A stretch of 64,000 bases of DNA from Gnetum montanum (GCA_015680685.1 MNCI01029493.1:63907-127906), one strand, 5' to 3'; positions 24,966-37,689 are shown, counted from the first letter of the stretch. The notes: generated from the sequence alone by a model not told the origin. Numbers and translations are program-made.

Positions 24966-26618
24966 GTAAATGCACAAATTTCATGAAGTCCAATGCTTAT
25001 TTTATATCACATTCATGCATAGTTGCACAAATCACAATATCTTGCTATTCGCTGAAGATATGGACGAAATATACATGTTCATATTTTTAACTGGAGAAAG
25101 ATCCAAGCTATGCGAGTAGATAAACATATATATGGAACTCAGCTCTAACATGGATATGCTTAAAAAGGCATAACATAAACATATATGTGATTATTAATAT
25201 GAAGTAACCTCTTGTTAGATCATATACCATATTTTGAATTGGGTTTTGTTTTCTTCCTTAAAATAAATCGTCTTGTAATAAAGAAAAAGAAGACATACTA
25301 AAAATGTCCAAGGAAGCTCCATAACTTGCACCGACCAATTTGAAGCAAAGGCTTTTAGCTTCAATGGGCAGATTGAAGCAATATTCCATATTAACAAACT
25401 AGAAAAATATTTGGTTGTCCTGTATAACGTAATTGAAGACTGATGCAGAAGATTCAAAGCATATAGCATGCAGAATTGCAAAGTTTTAACTGGTTTCTTG
25501 ACCATTTATGCAAAGATACAGTTGAAAAATAAAGGCCTACAAGTTCTTTCCAAGTGTTTTTCACATGTTGCTAGGAAAGTAAGATAGTCTTCCTCTTCTT
25601 CTTCCTTTTTTTTTTGTGCGCCTAGGCTGAATTTTATTTTATTGGTTGTAGATTTCATTACAATCAATAGCAGCGACCCTGAAAAATAAAAAAAATTACA
25701 AAGTTTTACCACATCTTATGAACTGCAATTCTCATATCAATCTTACCTTGTCATTCGAAGTGAGTATCCAGGGATTATCTTTCCAGAAGATATATAACAA
25801 AATACGCAGTTTGGAATGAGATGGGAGAACTTGGCAACGTCTTCTTATCCATTCTTTTGCTAAACATTATAAATTGACCAAAAAAAGGAAAAAAGAAACT
25901 AAGCCCTAGTTCGTTGGATATGCAGGTTATGCTGGAAGTCACAATAACCAACACTGTTCCAGAGAGACTCATTTCCTTTAACTGTTAGTCTTGCAAATTG
26001 TAAATGACATAGCATTTTCCTAACAACTGCTCGGTACACTTCCAGCATTGTGTAACGGTGTAAATTCAGTCACCAGCTCTCAGTTAGCAATACTAATTAA
26101 AAAAATGACAAAAGTATTCAAAGAAGTTAGGTTTTCCTAATTGCAATATCCTCTCAGTTATTAATGCTCATGAAAAAAATAACAAAAGTATTCAAAGAAG
26201 CTATGTTTTCCTAATTGCAAAATCTTCAGTTATCAATGCTCATTACAAAAATATGGCAAAAGGTATTCAAAGTTATGTTTTTCTAATTGCAAAATCAAAG
26301 TGAGAGTAGCTGATTCAAAATTATCAGAGGTAGATTCCGAACTAAAAAGAATGCTTATGTTAAGAATACGATATTCAATTCTAGAATAATGAACAGAAAC
26401 ATGTTGAAACACACGATTGACAAAAAAGAAAAACCCAATGAATTAAGATTACGAATTTACGTGATGATGATAACAATGAACAAATCAACGTCCGCATTTC
26501 CTGTGATTAATTTACATGACGGTCAGAAAGCCAAAATACAGAAAAATACTTCCTGCATTGATTTGCAATGACATTGACAGAAACAGATGAAACCATACAA
26601 AGGAAATATACGGGCAGC
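24966..26618. other. Region 3' of the CHX gene, no second gene seen
   Basis: It contains the 3' flank of the antiporter gene. Three imperfect copies of a 74-bp unit (cores caaaagtattcaaag at 26109, 26183 and about 26257) lie at 26085-26300. Other open stretches here are short and unsupported. Confidence 0.5.
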
Positions 26619-29446
26619 TCACGAGCTTTCTGCAGCAACTTTCGAAAATGGTACCTCACCTTTGTAGATGTTGTCATGCTGCTGAATCACCAACACTGAT
26701 GCTTTAACATGGAAGGAAGATGAAGCCAGCATGTCACCTACAGGGCCCAGCTCAGGACACTCTGCAAGTCTATCAACAAAGTCTACCATAAAAGGCAAAG
26801 GCAACCTGCCCCTTCCAACCAAGAATAGATCATACACATCGTTCTTTACTATGTTAGTAATAGAATCAACTATGTTTGACACTGTAACCTCCTGATAAAT
26901 AACATATTCTTGATACTCAGGAGACATAGGTCTCTTTGAGCTTGAACTACCTTCTCTGCCCATTTTCTTCTGTAAATCAGCGAAAGCATCCTCATCCAGA
27001 ATCCTCTCCTGCTCAAAGTTAACCTCTGATGTAGTGAACCTGTAAGCATGTGGGTATTTCTCATGTTCATGTTCAGGCAGTGGGGAAATATTGATTGCTA
27101 CATGATCTGATCCAGAAGAGAGAACAAATCTTATAACTGTAAGCCTGATGCCTGGATGCTCTGCCATTCTTGCGCCAAAGACCAATGCCTCACGGTCATC
27201 TGGCCCTCCAAAAAACAGTACTGCAATATTGTGATCAACACTTGATGGGGCTAATTGTGCCTGTCCACCTATGCCCCTATCAATCAGAATTCCAACTGAG
27301 CATGGAGAGTGCATCAGTATTCTTTGGTTTATCTCCCTGAATCCGCTATGAACGGACGCAAGAGCTCCATCAAAACGGATGTGCTTGTGGAATGGCAGGA
27401 TTATCATGGCTACCCGTTTCTGCGTTGCAATTTCACACACATCTTCATGCATACTCTGCAGAGCTGAAATTGCGGTCATGGGTCTGACTGCAACTTTGCT
27501 CAATTGTCCATAAGCTCGGAACGCAACAACAATATGATCTTGCTGAGCTCTGTTCCTGTTCCAGAAAGGAAGGCCATCTCTTCTAGCCTTATGGACCATC
27601 CTGATTGCAGAGGATCTTTCTGAAAGTTCAACCAGATGCATAATATAGACTCTCAAGGGCTTCCTTCTCGTCCCTCTGGAGGCTTCAATGAGGTTGATCA
27701 CGGCAGGAATATTTCCCGTGCCGTGTATGCAAGCTAAAAGTCTGAGCTCATCGTCTGATGTGTCTTTTTGAATTTTTCTGTGCTTATATGGCCTAGGTTT
27801 CCTGGCTGGTTTGTAGATGGACATCACAACAGGGGTGGTGATAAATGTCGTGAATAAAGCCATAAGAACAAGTATAGCAAAGCATTCATCATTTAAAACC
27901 TGCAAACACCATCAATGGTTTTAAGACCTATAAACTTGGATCTTCTCAAACAAAAATTTAGAGTGGAGAATTAAAAATAAATAAATATATTTAATCAGCC
28001 AACATGCATGTTCAAAACAACTAATCAACAGAGGTGTCTAAACTCTAAACTGCCTAATTTAACCTATCAATGAATCATACTGCATAACATAACCTATTCA
28101 GTGAATCATACCTTTCTGTCTTTTCCGATGTTCAGAACAATCAACTCTACAAGCCCTTTGGTGTTCATGAGAAATCCCAAAGTGAAAGCCTCTCTGCAAG
28201 GCACCTTCTGAGAAATTGCCACGACAAATGTCCCAAGAATCTTACCTACACAAGCAGCTGCAATAACCAGAACCAGAAGAGCCCATGAGATTGCTCCGTG
28301 AATTGTGGCCACATTCGTTTGCAACCCACTTACGGCAAAATACAGAGGCAGCATCAAACAAGAAATAAAATCCTCAATCTTCTCGATCAACGTCTCTGCA
28401 AATGGTCCTTCCTTCGGCACTAGAAGACCTACCACAAAAGCCCCAAATATGGCATGGATTCCGATGAAATCAGTCATAAACCCAGCAGCCAACACAGTCG
28501 CCAGTGTAACACAGATATAGATTTCGTTCACTGCTTCTCCCTCTGGAGTACGTTTCCCAATCCAAGTCATTCCAGGTTTCACTGTTATCATCGCCATCAC
28601 CACAAAAGCAATCCCACAAAGCAAAACATAAACAGCTATCACAGGACTTCTTCCTGTTCCCGAGAGGGCAACAGCAAGGGCCAGAAGAATCCAAGCAACA
28701 ACATCATTTACGGCAGCAGCAGACATTGCTATTCTTCCCACATCCGTTGTGAGCAGCTTGAGCTCTGCAAGAATTCTTGCCAAAACAGGGAAAGCTGTAA
28801 TGGACAGGGCAACACCCATGAAAACCAGAAACGGCAGAAATGAAGCATTCTTCGCGATTGTTGCCCTGAGTGCAAAGGCCACACCGATTCCTAGAACAAA
28901 AGGCACTGTCATTCCTGCAGCTGCAATTGCCAGAGCATTTTTGCCCGTTTTCCTGATGGATTTGAGGTCAAGCTCTAAACCGACAAGAAAAAGGAAAAAC
29001 AAAAGGCCAACGTTGGCAACTGTCCCCAGAACCGAAAGACTAGCGCTGGGGAAAAAAGTGTCTGTAAACCCCTTGATTCGGCCTAATGCGGAGGGACCCA
29101 ACAGGATCCCACCCTGAAAATCCATATTTGTTCATATCCCATCAGATGCAGGGCCAAACCACTCTCTCTAGGAGCTAAAAAGCCAAACGTTAAAAAAAAA
29201 AACAGAAGCAAAGAAATACAACCATGGAAATCTGATTGGGGCATGGAAACTTACTATAATTTCAGCAATAACACGAGGCTGCCTTACTGGCTGAAGCAGG
29301 AAAGCAAGAGCTCGAGACAACGAGAGAACCATTATGATCTGAATTACGAGCAAAGACAACGAAAACTTCAGAGGGTCATCCCCTTGAAATATTCCATTGG
29401 ATGTAGTTTTCATCGGTGCCGGACAGGAAGTATTTGTGGCTGCCAT
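26619..29446 (-). CDS. CHX18-like: Cation/H+ antiporter, CHX17-20 clade
   Basis: Three exons read 29446-29255, 29113-28112 and 27899-26619. Both introns (141 and 212 bp) are GT-AG and phase 0, giving 824 residues. The start [18 protein letters not shown] matches the CHX17/18 N-terminus. Residues about 27-430 form the Na+/H+ exchanger membrane domain ([15 protein letters not shown] at 100-114, [11 protein letters not shown] at 195-205, [13 protein letters not shown] from 378). E111, T170, N200, D201 and K383 fall at the same numbers as core residues studied in Arabidopsis CHX17. The soluble tail (about 430-824, with [11 protein letters not shown] and [14 protein letters not shown]) is thought to be regulatory. 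Known relatives exchange K+ for H+ in endosomal or prevacuolar membranes and affect pH and trafficking. No break was found; this is the only intact gene here. Confidence 0.95.
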
Positions 29447-29580
29447 TGTTTCTCGATCAAGAGAATCTCTACAGATTCATTCACTCACTCTCTCTCCTTT
29501 TTGAGAACTAGAAACCCCCAGCAGAACTCACTCTGCTGTTCCTGGACAGAATTCTGCCAAATTTATAGGAAACCACGTGA
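29447..29580 (-). promoter_or_regulatory. CHX core promoter and 5' UTR
   Basis: On the minus strand CCTATAAAT (29562-29570) lies about 115 bases upstream of the ATG, with a palindromic G-box CACGTG at 29574-29579 just above it. Between TATA and ATG lies a GA-rich leader (GAGAGAGAGTGAGTG). G-boxes bind bZIP/bHLH factors, often linked to light or ABA; any such control here is inference. Confidence 0.55.
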
Positions 29581-30531
29581 ATTGCTAAGATACAGAGTTT
29601 GAAACCTTCAACAAAATTAGTGTATTGCTCGATAAAAGCACAGGAGGCAAACGACACGGCCAAGCGTTTTTAGATCTTCGTTGGCAGAGCCAAGTGTACG
29701 GCATGCGTTGGCATTTTTATAACAAATATTTCGCCTGCGCAGTTGAATTTTAAAAAAGCCAAAAAGAAACTGTTTCCCTCTCGAATCAATTAGCTACAGT
29801 GATTCTGTACATCCCCTGTTTCCAGGTTTTTTCGGAAACTCCGCTTGTCAGCACGATGATGTACTACACAGTTGTACTAAGTCAAAATGCTGGCCTGCCG
29901 TATTGCTTAATTAACGTTTTCATTATTTTAAGTAGATGAAGTCTTTTTGTTGGTCGGCACGTCATCAAATATTTTAAAGTTAACAATGTCCACCACGTCT
30001 TCTAATTTTTTAAGGTTAACAATATTGACGGCGTCTTTTACCTTTTCAATATTTTTATTTCAAATAAAAAACATATTAGGCATTAAAAGAAAATTTGCTA
30101 GGATGTGCGAGGGAGGACATGGTGTTAAGAACCTAAAACAATATGGCCACCACATCTTTTGACTTCACAATATTTTTAAATAAGAAGAAAAAATACTAGC
30201 AAAGCTTAGTTAAAATTAAAATTAGATGACTATATGAACAAAACTAAACTTTTATATAACTCAGCACTAACTTGAATTTAAATGTAAGTGTGCTTTGATT
30301 GCTAACTTGTGTTAATGAACACAAGTTGATTGTGGTGGACCATTACAATAATGCTAGGTTAATTCTTCAAAGGTGCATTCAAACCATGAGTTATAATCCT
30401 CGCTAAAAAATTAAGGAACCTAAGAGCAACATGATTGGAGCATGAGTTGGCCACTAGAGGAGTGAAAATTCAGCATGAGTACTAAAAATAGTAAAAATCA
30501 ATTGATTTTTGTAATGCAACCTCAACCCTAG
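29581..30531. other. Upstream flank of CHX, no gene seen
   Basis: No coding pattern. Three loose copies of a 'ttaacaat...gcgtctt' type sequence lie between 29957 and 30170. Confidence 0.4.
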
Positions 30532-31548
30532 TGATAAGTGGCGAGGTAACCCCTACACTCAACCATATGAATACTAGCATTTCACGCACAATCCGATTGA
30601 ACTTTGCAGACAGGCTAGTTGTGGTATCTAGATCATTACACGTTGATCACAGTTTGTTGTCTTCCCACCTGGACTAGTATTTGCTTTCTCACGTATAGTT
30701 TAGTCCAAAGTGAGGTGTATGATATGATCCTAAACTAGGGCTACTCCTAGAGGCAATGGAAAATAACTTTGTTTTAAGTTAAGAGGAAAAGGGAGAGAGA
30801 GCTAAGCTAATGGGACATGGGAGGAGAGAGTCTAAACTAGCCTAAGTGCGATGAGTATCCCTTCCTTAATCATCCATACATATCTTCGACCTCGTGCATG
30901 ACTACTACTGGGATTACCAAGTGCAAATCCTAGGTACACTACTGGGTTACCAAGTAGTCACACTTAAATGCTCATGATTAAGTCGCACTCATTCCACATT
31001 TAACAACAAGAATAGTAAATGATGGTAAAAAAATATTAACTAAGAAAAAAATAAATAACAATAACAATTAAAACTAAGTGAATGCTGCAATTATGAAGTA
31101 ATCTCAATCTTTATTATTGATCATGTGTGTGTCCAAGTACATCACACTCAAATAAATGTTCTATACAAGTACAAGCATCACACTGCGAGCATGCACTGGG
31201 AGAATAGTCTAACTCCTACAAAAACAAACTGCAAGAGCTTCGCTACAACTACCAAAAAGATGCCTAAGTGCGGTGGGTGCGCACTTATTTATAGCTAGAG
31301 ATAGACATTGCATTAACGAGGCCACGTTAACACATGGACGGATGCGTCGACAGGGTCATGTCAACGAGGCCACGTTGTTGCGGCCTAGTTGACGCAAGTC
31401 CGATATCGGGACTCATCCGATAACAAGGGTCTGATATCAACACCTGGTTAATAAGGGTCCGATATCAGGGGTCCGATATTAGCACCTGGTTAACAAGAAT
31501 CTGATAACAGGGATCCAATATTAGCATCTAGATAACCATGATTCATCA
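30532..31548 (-). repeat. 3' LTR of A2 (1017 bp)
   Basis: Ends are TGATAAGTGG (plus strand) and ATTCATCA. TATAAATA (minus) is at 31286-31293. The outer 160 bases hold repeated ATATC-type hexamers, including the palindrome CCGATATCGG at 31400-31409. Confidence 0.92.
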
Positions 31549-31562
31549 TACCCCCACGACTG
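31549..31562 (-). other. Polypurine tract of A2
   Basis: The minus strand reads AGTCGTGGGGGTA directly before the 3' LTR. Confidence 0.75.
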
Positions 31563-31649
31563 AATAACAACTCATCCTCGAGTCAAAGAAAGTGAGGAAC
31601 AATCTTAATTGATTACACAATGGATAGGTATGGGATTAATGACTGACTA

Positions 31650-32158
31650 GAAATTTATTCATGCTGCAGTGGATATAAAAAAATTGGGATACAGATACAA
31701 AATTACAGAATTTCTTAGAACTCATGTGGTTCCTAGTGGTGGTGGTTCCTCCATGGGTCTCTTCCCTTTGTCCTACGTTCCAAGCTTCTAAGATTGATAT
31801 CGTTGAAGAAGTGCCTAACATTTCTCATCTTCTATTCGAGGATTATGAGCTGTCCATGCTAATGTTCCAATGTTTGATGGAGTCGGCACTTTTCATGGAC
31901 ATGAAAACTATGGGAACACTTGATTGGCCTTGACATGCCATGCCGCAAATAGCCTCATTCCTCTTCATAGGCTTGGGCCCTGACCTCTCCACCTTTTGCT
32001 TAGCCAAATTGTGTAGTGACAAGAGGTTCCTGATGGATGCTGAATAATTATGCCTCCTACTATGCATGTTCTACATGAGGTCCTTGGCCTTTGCCTCCCC
32101 TTGGGTGTTCAGTTGCACCTTGAGAAGGTCCTCCTTGTTGTCCTCTTTTAGGGGCCAT
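31650..32158 (-). pseudogene. ORF2 of A2, internally deleted
   Basis: It starts at ATG 32158 (MAPKRGQQGGPSQGA), preceded by a TACTAAC ... TTATAG arrangement like a 3' splice site. Only the first roughly 50 codons and the C-terminal end (KRPMEEPPPLG) survive. About 2.3 kb of ORF2, relative to A1, is missing between them. Several stops occur. Confidence 0.65.
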
Positions 32159-32221
32159 CTATAATCACACAAAGATCAATTGTTAGTAAGGTTATTGAAA
32201 GAAGTTCAATTATTTCATACC

Positions 32222-33025
32222 NNNNNNNNNNNNNNNNNNNNNNNNNNNNNNNNNNNNNNNNNNNNNNNNNNNNNNNNNNNNNNNNNNNNNNNNNNNNNNN
32301 NNNNNNNNNNNNNNNNNNNNNNNNNNNNNNNNNNNNNNNNNNNNNNNNNNNNNNNNNNNNNNNNNNNNNNNNNNNNNNNNNNNNNNNNNNNNNNNNNNNN
32401 NNNNNNNNNNNNNNNNNNNNNNNNNNNNNNNNNNNNNNNNNNNNNNNNNNNNNNNNNNNNNNNNNNNNNNNNNNNNNNNNNNNNNNNNNNNNNNNNNNNN
32501 NNNNNNNNNNNNNNNNNNNNNNNNNNNNNNNNNNNNNNNNNNNNNNNNNNNNNNNNNNNNNNNNNNNNNNNNNNNNNNNNNNNNNNNNNNNNNNNNNNNN
32601 NNNNNNNNNNNNNNNNNNNNNNNNNNNNNNNNNNNNNNNNNNNNNNNNNNNNNNNNNNNNNNNNNNNNNNNNNNNNNNNNNNNNNNNNNNNNNNNNNNNN
32701 NNNNNNNNNNNNNNNNNNNNNNNNNNNNNNNNNNNNNNNNNNNNNNNNNNNNNNNNNNNNNNNNNNNNNNNNNNNNNNNNNNNNNNNNNNNNNNNNNNNN
32801 NNNNNNNNNNNNNNNNNNNNNNNNNNNNNNNNNNNNNNNNNNNNNNNNNNNNNNNNNNNNNNNNNNNNNNNNNNNNNNNNNNNNNNNNNNNNNNNNNNNN
32901 NNNNNNNNNNNNNNNNNNNNNNNNNNNNNNNNNNNNNNNNNNNNNNNNNNNNNNNNNNNNNNNNNNNNNNNNNNNNNNNNNNNNNNNNNNNNNNNNNNNN
33001 NNNNNNNNNNNNNNNNNNNNNNNNN
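32222..33025. other. Assembly gap, 804 N
   Basis: The flanks align with A1 positions about 3324 and 5090, so the true missing sequence is expected to be about 1.77 kb unless A2 has a deletion here. Confidence 0.9.
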
Positions 33026-33173
33026 GAGACTTGATAGCATAGAACAGCACCTCAACCAATGAGTCACATGAGTGTTTTATTTGTAGATGAGATTACTCAT
33101 AAAAAGATAAAAAGGCAAAAAGATAAAATAAAAAATTAAAAGGTGAAAAACTAGAAAACAAAAAGTTGAAAAA

Positions 33174-35501
33174 TTAAAGAAATAGAAAAAGATTTATTAA
33201 TTTTGTGTTGTTAGAATAGAGGATACACCCCCCCACCCCATAGCTAAATGGTTGAGCATGGCTAGAATTAATAAATGGAAGGTTAGGATCCTTGCATGTT
33301 GGAAATATTGGGACCTGATCATACTTACCCCATTGGGGTTCACACACTTGATTAGAGTTGACATAGTGGGGCAAATTATAAGATGTGGTTAATTTATAAG
33401 GAGTTGACCCACTATGGTACCTGCGACTGTAAAATGGTATGTAAGGATAAATATGTCTCCCCATGTGGCTATATTCATTGGGCTGCATGGTTGTTGGAGT
33501 GTTGATTAGTGGCCCAGATAGAGTAACAAGAGGTGTTGTGTTCAAGAGTGAAGATGCATCACAACGTTGAACTTGTGCTGAGTTGGTGGATGTTGTGGTT
33601 TCAGAACTATGTTGTCTCTTTCTATGGCCATGCTTAAAGAAAGGACACTTTTGACGTTGTGGAGGACCTCCACTACTATTGACAATAATAGCACAAGTAA
33701 CATTCATTGGTTGGTGCTGTGGTGCAAAACCTTCTAGCACAATTGGTGGTGATGTAGAAGGAGGTGAATGATGAGAATATTGAGGGCGAAGAGAAGTGTA
33801 AGAAACATGAGGTGGTGATATTGTTGGAGAGGACATGGGTTGATAGTAATCAGGAGAATGATAATGATGTAGTAAAGTAGAGGATGATGATTCGGTTGGA
33901 GAAACAGGGTGTTGAACATAGTAAGCATTTGGCATTGGGACATACAAAGGATATGGTTTGGTTGGCGATGGCCTCCCCCACGACTAGGGCTTTTTCCATT
34001 GTGGTTGAACCTGATATTTCTGTATGAAATCTGGATGTAACATTCCTCCCCAATGCTCATGTAAATGTGACAGAACTAGGCATTAGCCTTTGGGGTGATC
34101 ATATAGAAAGATGTTGCACTCATATGTGAAGTTGGCAATTGAGTTCTTACTCTTATTATCTTCTACCCTTTGTTCTAATTGTTGCGTGGTATACTGTCCT
34201 ATTTCCTAATTTGGCATAGTTGTATCTCTACTATTGTTAGCATATTCTCCATATTTTCTATGCATCCACTCCATCATCTTATTGATCTTTGCCTCAACTT
34301 CATCCAGTGATTGTAATACTAGTAAAGATGGCTCCAACCCCTTGTAGTGAGTTGATTTCTCCTCTTCATAACCATGGGCCCTTGTTGATTTTTGGGCCTA
34401 TTGAGATTTTTCAACATTCTCCCATTTAGCCATTTCTCCTTCTTCTTTTGCTACCCACTTGATAAGCTCTTGGAATTGATGGGGTCATAGCTCCTATAGT
34501 TGACCTTGGGTATACATTCCTAGGGTCTCCCTTGTTTCATTATGGAGCCCATCTATGATGTGGTACATTAGCCTTTCCTTGGAGAACCCATGGCCTGGGC
34601 AATTGTTTAACAATGAATAGTATCTTTCCAAGGCCATGTCCAAGGTTTCATGTTGCCCTTGTTTCCATTCTTGGATTTGTCTCCTCAAGGCTGACACTCT
34701 AGCATAGGTTTGATATTGTTCAATAAAGAGTTCTACCATTGTCAGCCAACATCGAATTGATTGTGGTCTTAAGGACCTATACCATACTTTTTGCTTGGCC
34801 AATGAGTATCATAGAAAAGATCTTAATTTTTTGCCACCCATTATCAATATTGTTCCATACATAGGCATCGTAGAAGGCTTGTAAATGATGTTGTAGATCT
34901 AAATCATAGCCTCCTGAAAACTTGGGAAAGTTATTTAAATCAAGCCTGGGTAGACAACTTTCCTTGCGATGCCTGTGGGATATTTGAATAGCCTCTTGTA
35001 TAGGCATTAGGCTCTTAGTGGCCAGTAGGGGTTCATTGTCACTAAGTAGGTTGTGAGTTTGTGGGTTGGGACGATGTTGTCCCTGTTCATGTGGTGTTCT
35101 TGATTTTCTTTGTGAGCTCAATTTTTAGTTCTATGTCGATCCCTTGAAAGATAGTCATCTATGTCACAATCTGATGTTGAAGGAGTAGAGGAAGAGAAGG
35201 AACTATAAAACTTGTTATGAATTTTGTAAGTCTTCCAATCATCCCCAAGTAAGTTCTTGTTAGTTATTGAGAAGGTCCTAGGCCTTTCAGGCCCCCTCGT
35301 TCTATGGGATGTCCCATCCTTACTAGAGGTGTCTGGTTTGGATGATAAAAGTTATTGAGTATCATTAGGGCATCCTTGAACATATGAAACTCCTGCATAA
35401 GATTGAGTACTCCAAACTTCATCTTCATCATAGACTTTGTTGGTTCTCCAATGAATTGCCTCATTAGTGGTTGTGGGATCATAGTCTTGTGAGAGAAACA
35501 T
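33174..35501 (-). pseudogene. gag of A2 (Athila/Tat type), broken
   Basis: The likely start is ATG 35501 (MFLSQDYD). The core domain contains FPKFSGGYDLDLQHHLQAF (near 34930-34870) and RRQIQEWKQGQHETLDMALE with YHIIDGL (34700-34540). The knuckle near 34110-34075 is damaged: its second Cys reads Phe and a stop replaces a later residue. A 257-residue open stretch (33947-33174), rich in Pro, Ser, Tyr and His, forms the C-terminal part and includes CPFFKHGHRKRQ. At least two frame changes separate the pieces. Confidence 0.75.
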
Positions 35502-35613
35502 GTTGTGAATTTGTGTGTGACTTGTTTGCAATTACTTCTTTCTAAATGATATATTGTGAATAATTTGTTACAATGATCTTGTATGATATAACTGATCTAA
35601 ATAACTAGCATCG

Positions 35614-35631
35614 TCCCTAGCAATGGCACCA
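35614..35631 (-). other. Primer binding site of A2 (tRNA-Asp-like)
   Basis: The minus strand reads TGGTGCCATTGCTAGGGA. It differs from TGGCGCCGTTGCCGGGGA at four positions, all transitions and all inside CpG pairs of that sequence. Confidence 0.75.
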
Positions 35632-35632
35632 A

Positions 35633-36740
35633 TGATGAGTGGCGAGGTACCCCTACACTCAACCATATGAATACGAGCGTTTCACGCATGATTCGGCCGA
35701 ACTCTGTAGACAGGCTAGTTGTGGTATCTAGATCATTACACGTTGATCGTAGTTCACTGTCTTCCCACATGGACTAGTATTTACTTTGTCACATATGGTT
35801 TAGTCCAAAGTGAGGTGTATGATATGATCCTAAACTAGGGCTACTCCTAGAGGCAATGGAAAATAACTTTGTTTTAAGTTAAGAGGAAAAGGGAGAGAGA
35901 GCTAAGCTAATGGGACATGGGAGGAGAGAGTCTAAACTAGCCTAAGTGTGATGAGTATCCCTTCCTTAATCATCTGTACACACCTTGGACCTTGTGCACA
36001 ACTACTACTGGGATTACCAAGTGCAAATCCTAGGTATGCTCCTGGGTTACCAAGTAGTCACACTTAAATGCTCATGATTAAGTCGCACTCATTCTGCATT
36101 TAACAATAGGAATAGTAAATGATGGTAAAGAAATATTAACTAAGAAAACAACAAATAAAAATAACAATTAAACAATTAAAACTAAGTAAATGCTGCAATT
36201 ATGGAGTAATCTCAATCTGTATTGCCAATCATGTGCATGTCCAAGTATGGCACAATCGAATAAAGGTTTCGTACAATTACAAGCATCACACTGCAAGGAT
36301 GCATTGGGAGAATCCTCTAACTCCTACAAAAACAAACTGAAAGAGCTTTGCTACAACTACCAAAAAGATGCCTAAGTGCGGTGGGTGCACACTTATCTAT
36401 AGCTAGAGACAGACACTGTGTTAACAAGGCCACGTTAACACATGGATGGATGCGTCGACGAGGCCACATCAATGTGGCTGCATTGATGGGGCCACGTCGA
36501 CATGGCCTAGTTGACATAGGCCCATCGACGTGGCCTAGTTGACGTAGGTCCAATATCAAGGGTCTAATATCAGAACTCATCTAATAACAAGGGTTTGATA
36601 ACAAGGATCTTATATCAGCACCTGGTTAACAAAGATCCAATATTAAGGGTTCGATAATAAGGGTCTGATATCAGCACCTAGTTAACAAGGGTCCAATAAC
36701 AGGGGTCCAATATCAACACCTGGATAACCACGATTCATCA
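35633..36740 (-). repeat. 5' LTR of A2 (1108 bp)
   Basis: It is the same family as 30532-31548 but 91 bp longer. The extra length lies in the outer array of ATATC-type units (about 36540-36720). The TATA box has decayed to TATAGATA (36396-36403, minus). Confidence 0.92.
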
Positions 36741-36745
36741 CCTAG

Positions 36746-37689
36746 TGTAACACAAGCTCTAAAAAGCAAAAATTTTCTAATTGTTTCATTGCTAGCTAGG
36801 CACCAGTTGACTCAATTCATGAGAGGTAGCATTGAGTCATAACTTCCTTGTTTTTAAGAGTTTTTAGTGATCTCAGGCTAGTTGGAAAACTCTTTCAAAG
36901 ATCTAGCTACTTGCAAAATTTCATGTCAATTGGATATCATTTGATCAATGAAATTAGGCTTAAAAGAGTGCCCCCAAATCTAAGACTTTACCTTGTACAA
37001 AATGAAAGGATATAATGAATGTGCCTTGATTTTCTAAAATCATGACTCAAAATTGATGTAAGGCAATAAATAATAGTTGTTGATGATGAACTATTGAAAA
37101 TAATGAAAAGATTTGTAAATAGATAGTGAGTAGAGATAGAAAAAGAGTGTTAAAAGTCATGGGAGTAAGGAGAGTCATGGAGAGATAAGGTGATGAATGC
37201 TAGAGAGAATTTTTTATTCAATAATCATTTGAAACTTCATTAAATTATCAAGTTTGATATCAACTAATTCATTGAATTTGTAATGCATCAAAACTTTATT
37301 GTTTTCTTCATTATACATAATAGAAAAATGGCCTCTAATATATAGAGATTGATTGGGGCCAAATTACATGGTTTGCAGACAAGTTTGCCTTGTCCCTTCA
37401 ATTTAAATTAAGGGATTTCAAAGGGTATTTGAGACCAAAATAGATCACATCTACCCATCAAATACCCTTTTTTATTTTAATAAAAGTCTTTTGGACTTCC
37501 AAGTCTATTTTAAAATATTTTTATTATATTTTTACAAAATCACATGCAAAAGTCATCCTAAGGTTTTTGCCTTAGAATGATAAAATTTATTGATACACTT
37601 CCCAAAAAGTGCTACCTACTAGAAACAAGCCCATGATTTCGAGTATTTAAATCAATGTTTAACTTGATAGTTGACACAAATTAGCTAAA
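36746..37689. other. Intergenic, no gene seen
   Basis: AT-rich, no coding or structural signal recognised. Confidence 0.4.

Larger units (their letters stand above)
30532..36740 (-). mobile_element. A2: complete-ended A-family insertion, TSD CCTAG
   Basis: LTRs are at 30532-31548 and 35633-36740, with a PPT next to the left one and a PBS next to the right one. CCTAG flanks both ends (30527-30531 and 36741-36745), so both termini are fixed. The interior keeps gag but has lost most of ORF2: sequence matching A1 position about 790 is followed almost directly by sequence matching A1 3117. An 804-N gap (32222-33025) covers the gag-ORF2 spacer. No pol motif is visible. Confidence 0.92.

Noticed and set aside
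28305-29117. Open frames on the plus strand (28305-28520, 28454-28843, 28749-29117) and 29243-29602
   Set aside because: They are shadows of the CHX exons on the minus strand and of its promoter; no family match and no start context.
32148-33067. Long open frames across 32150-33060 on both strands
   Set aside because: They consist almost wholly of N and are not coding evidence.
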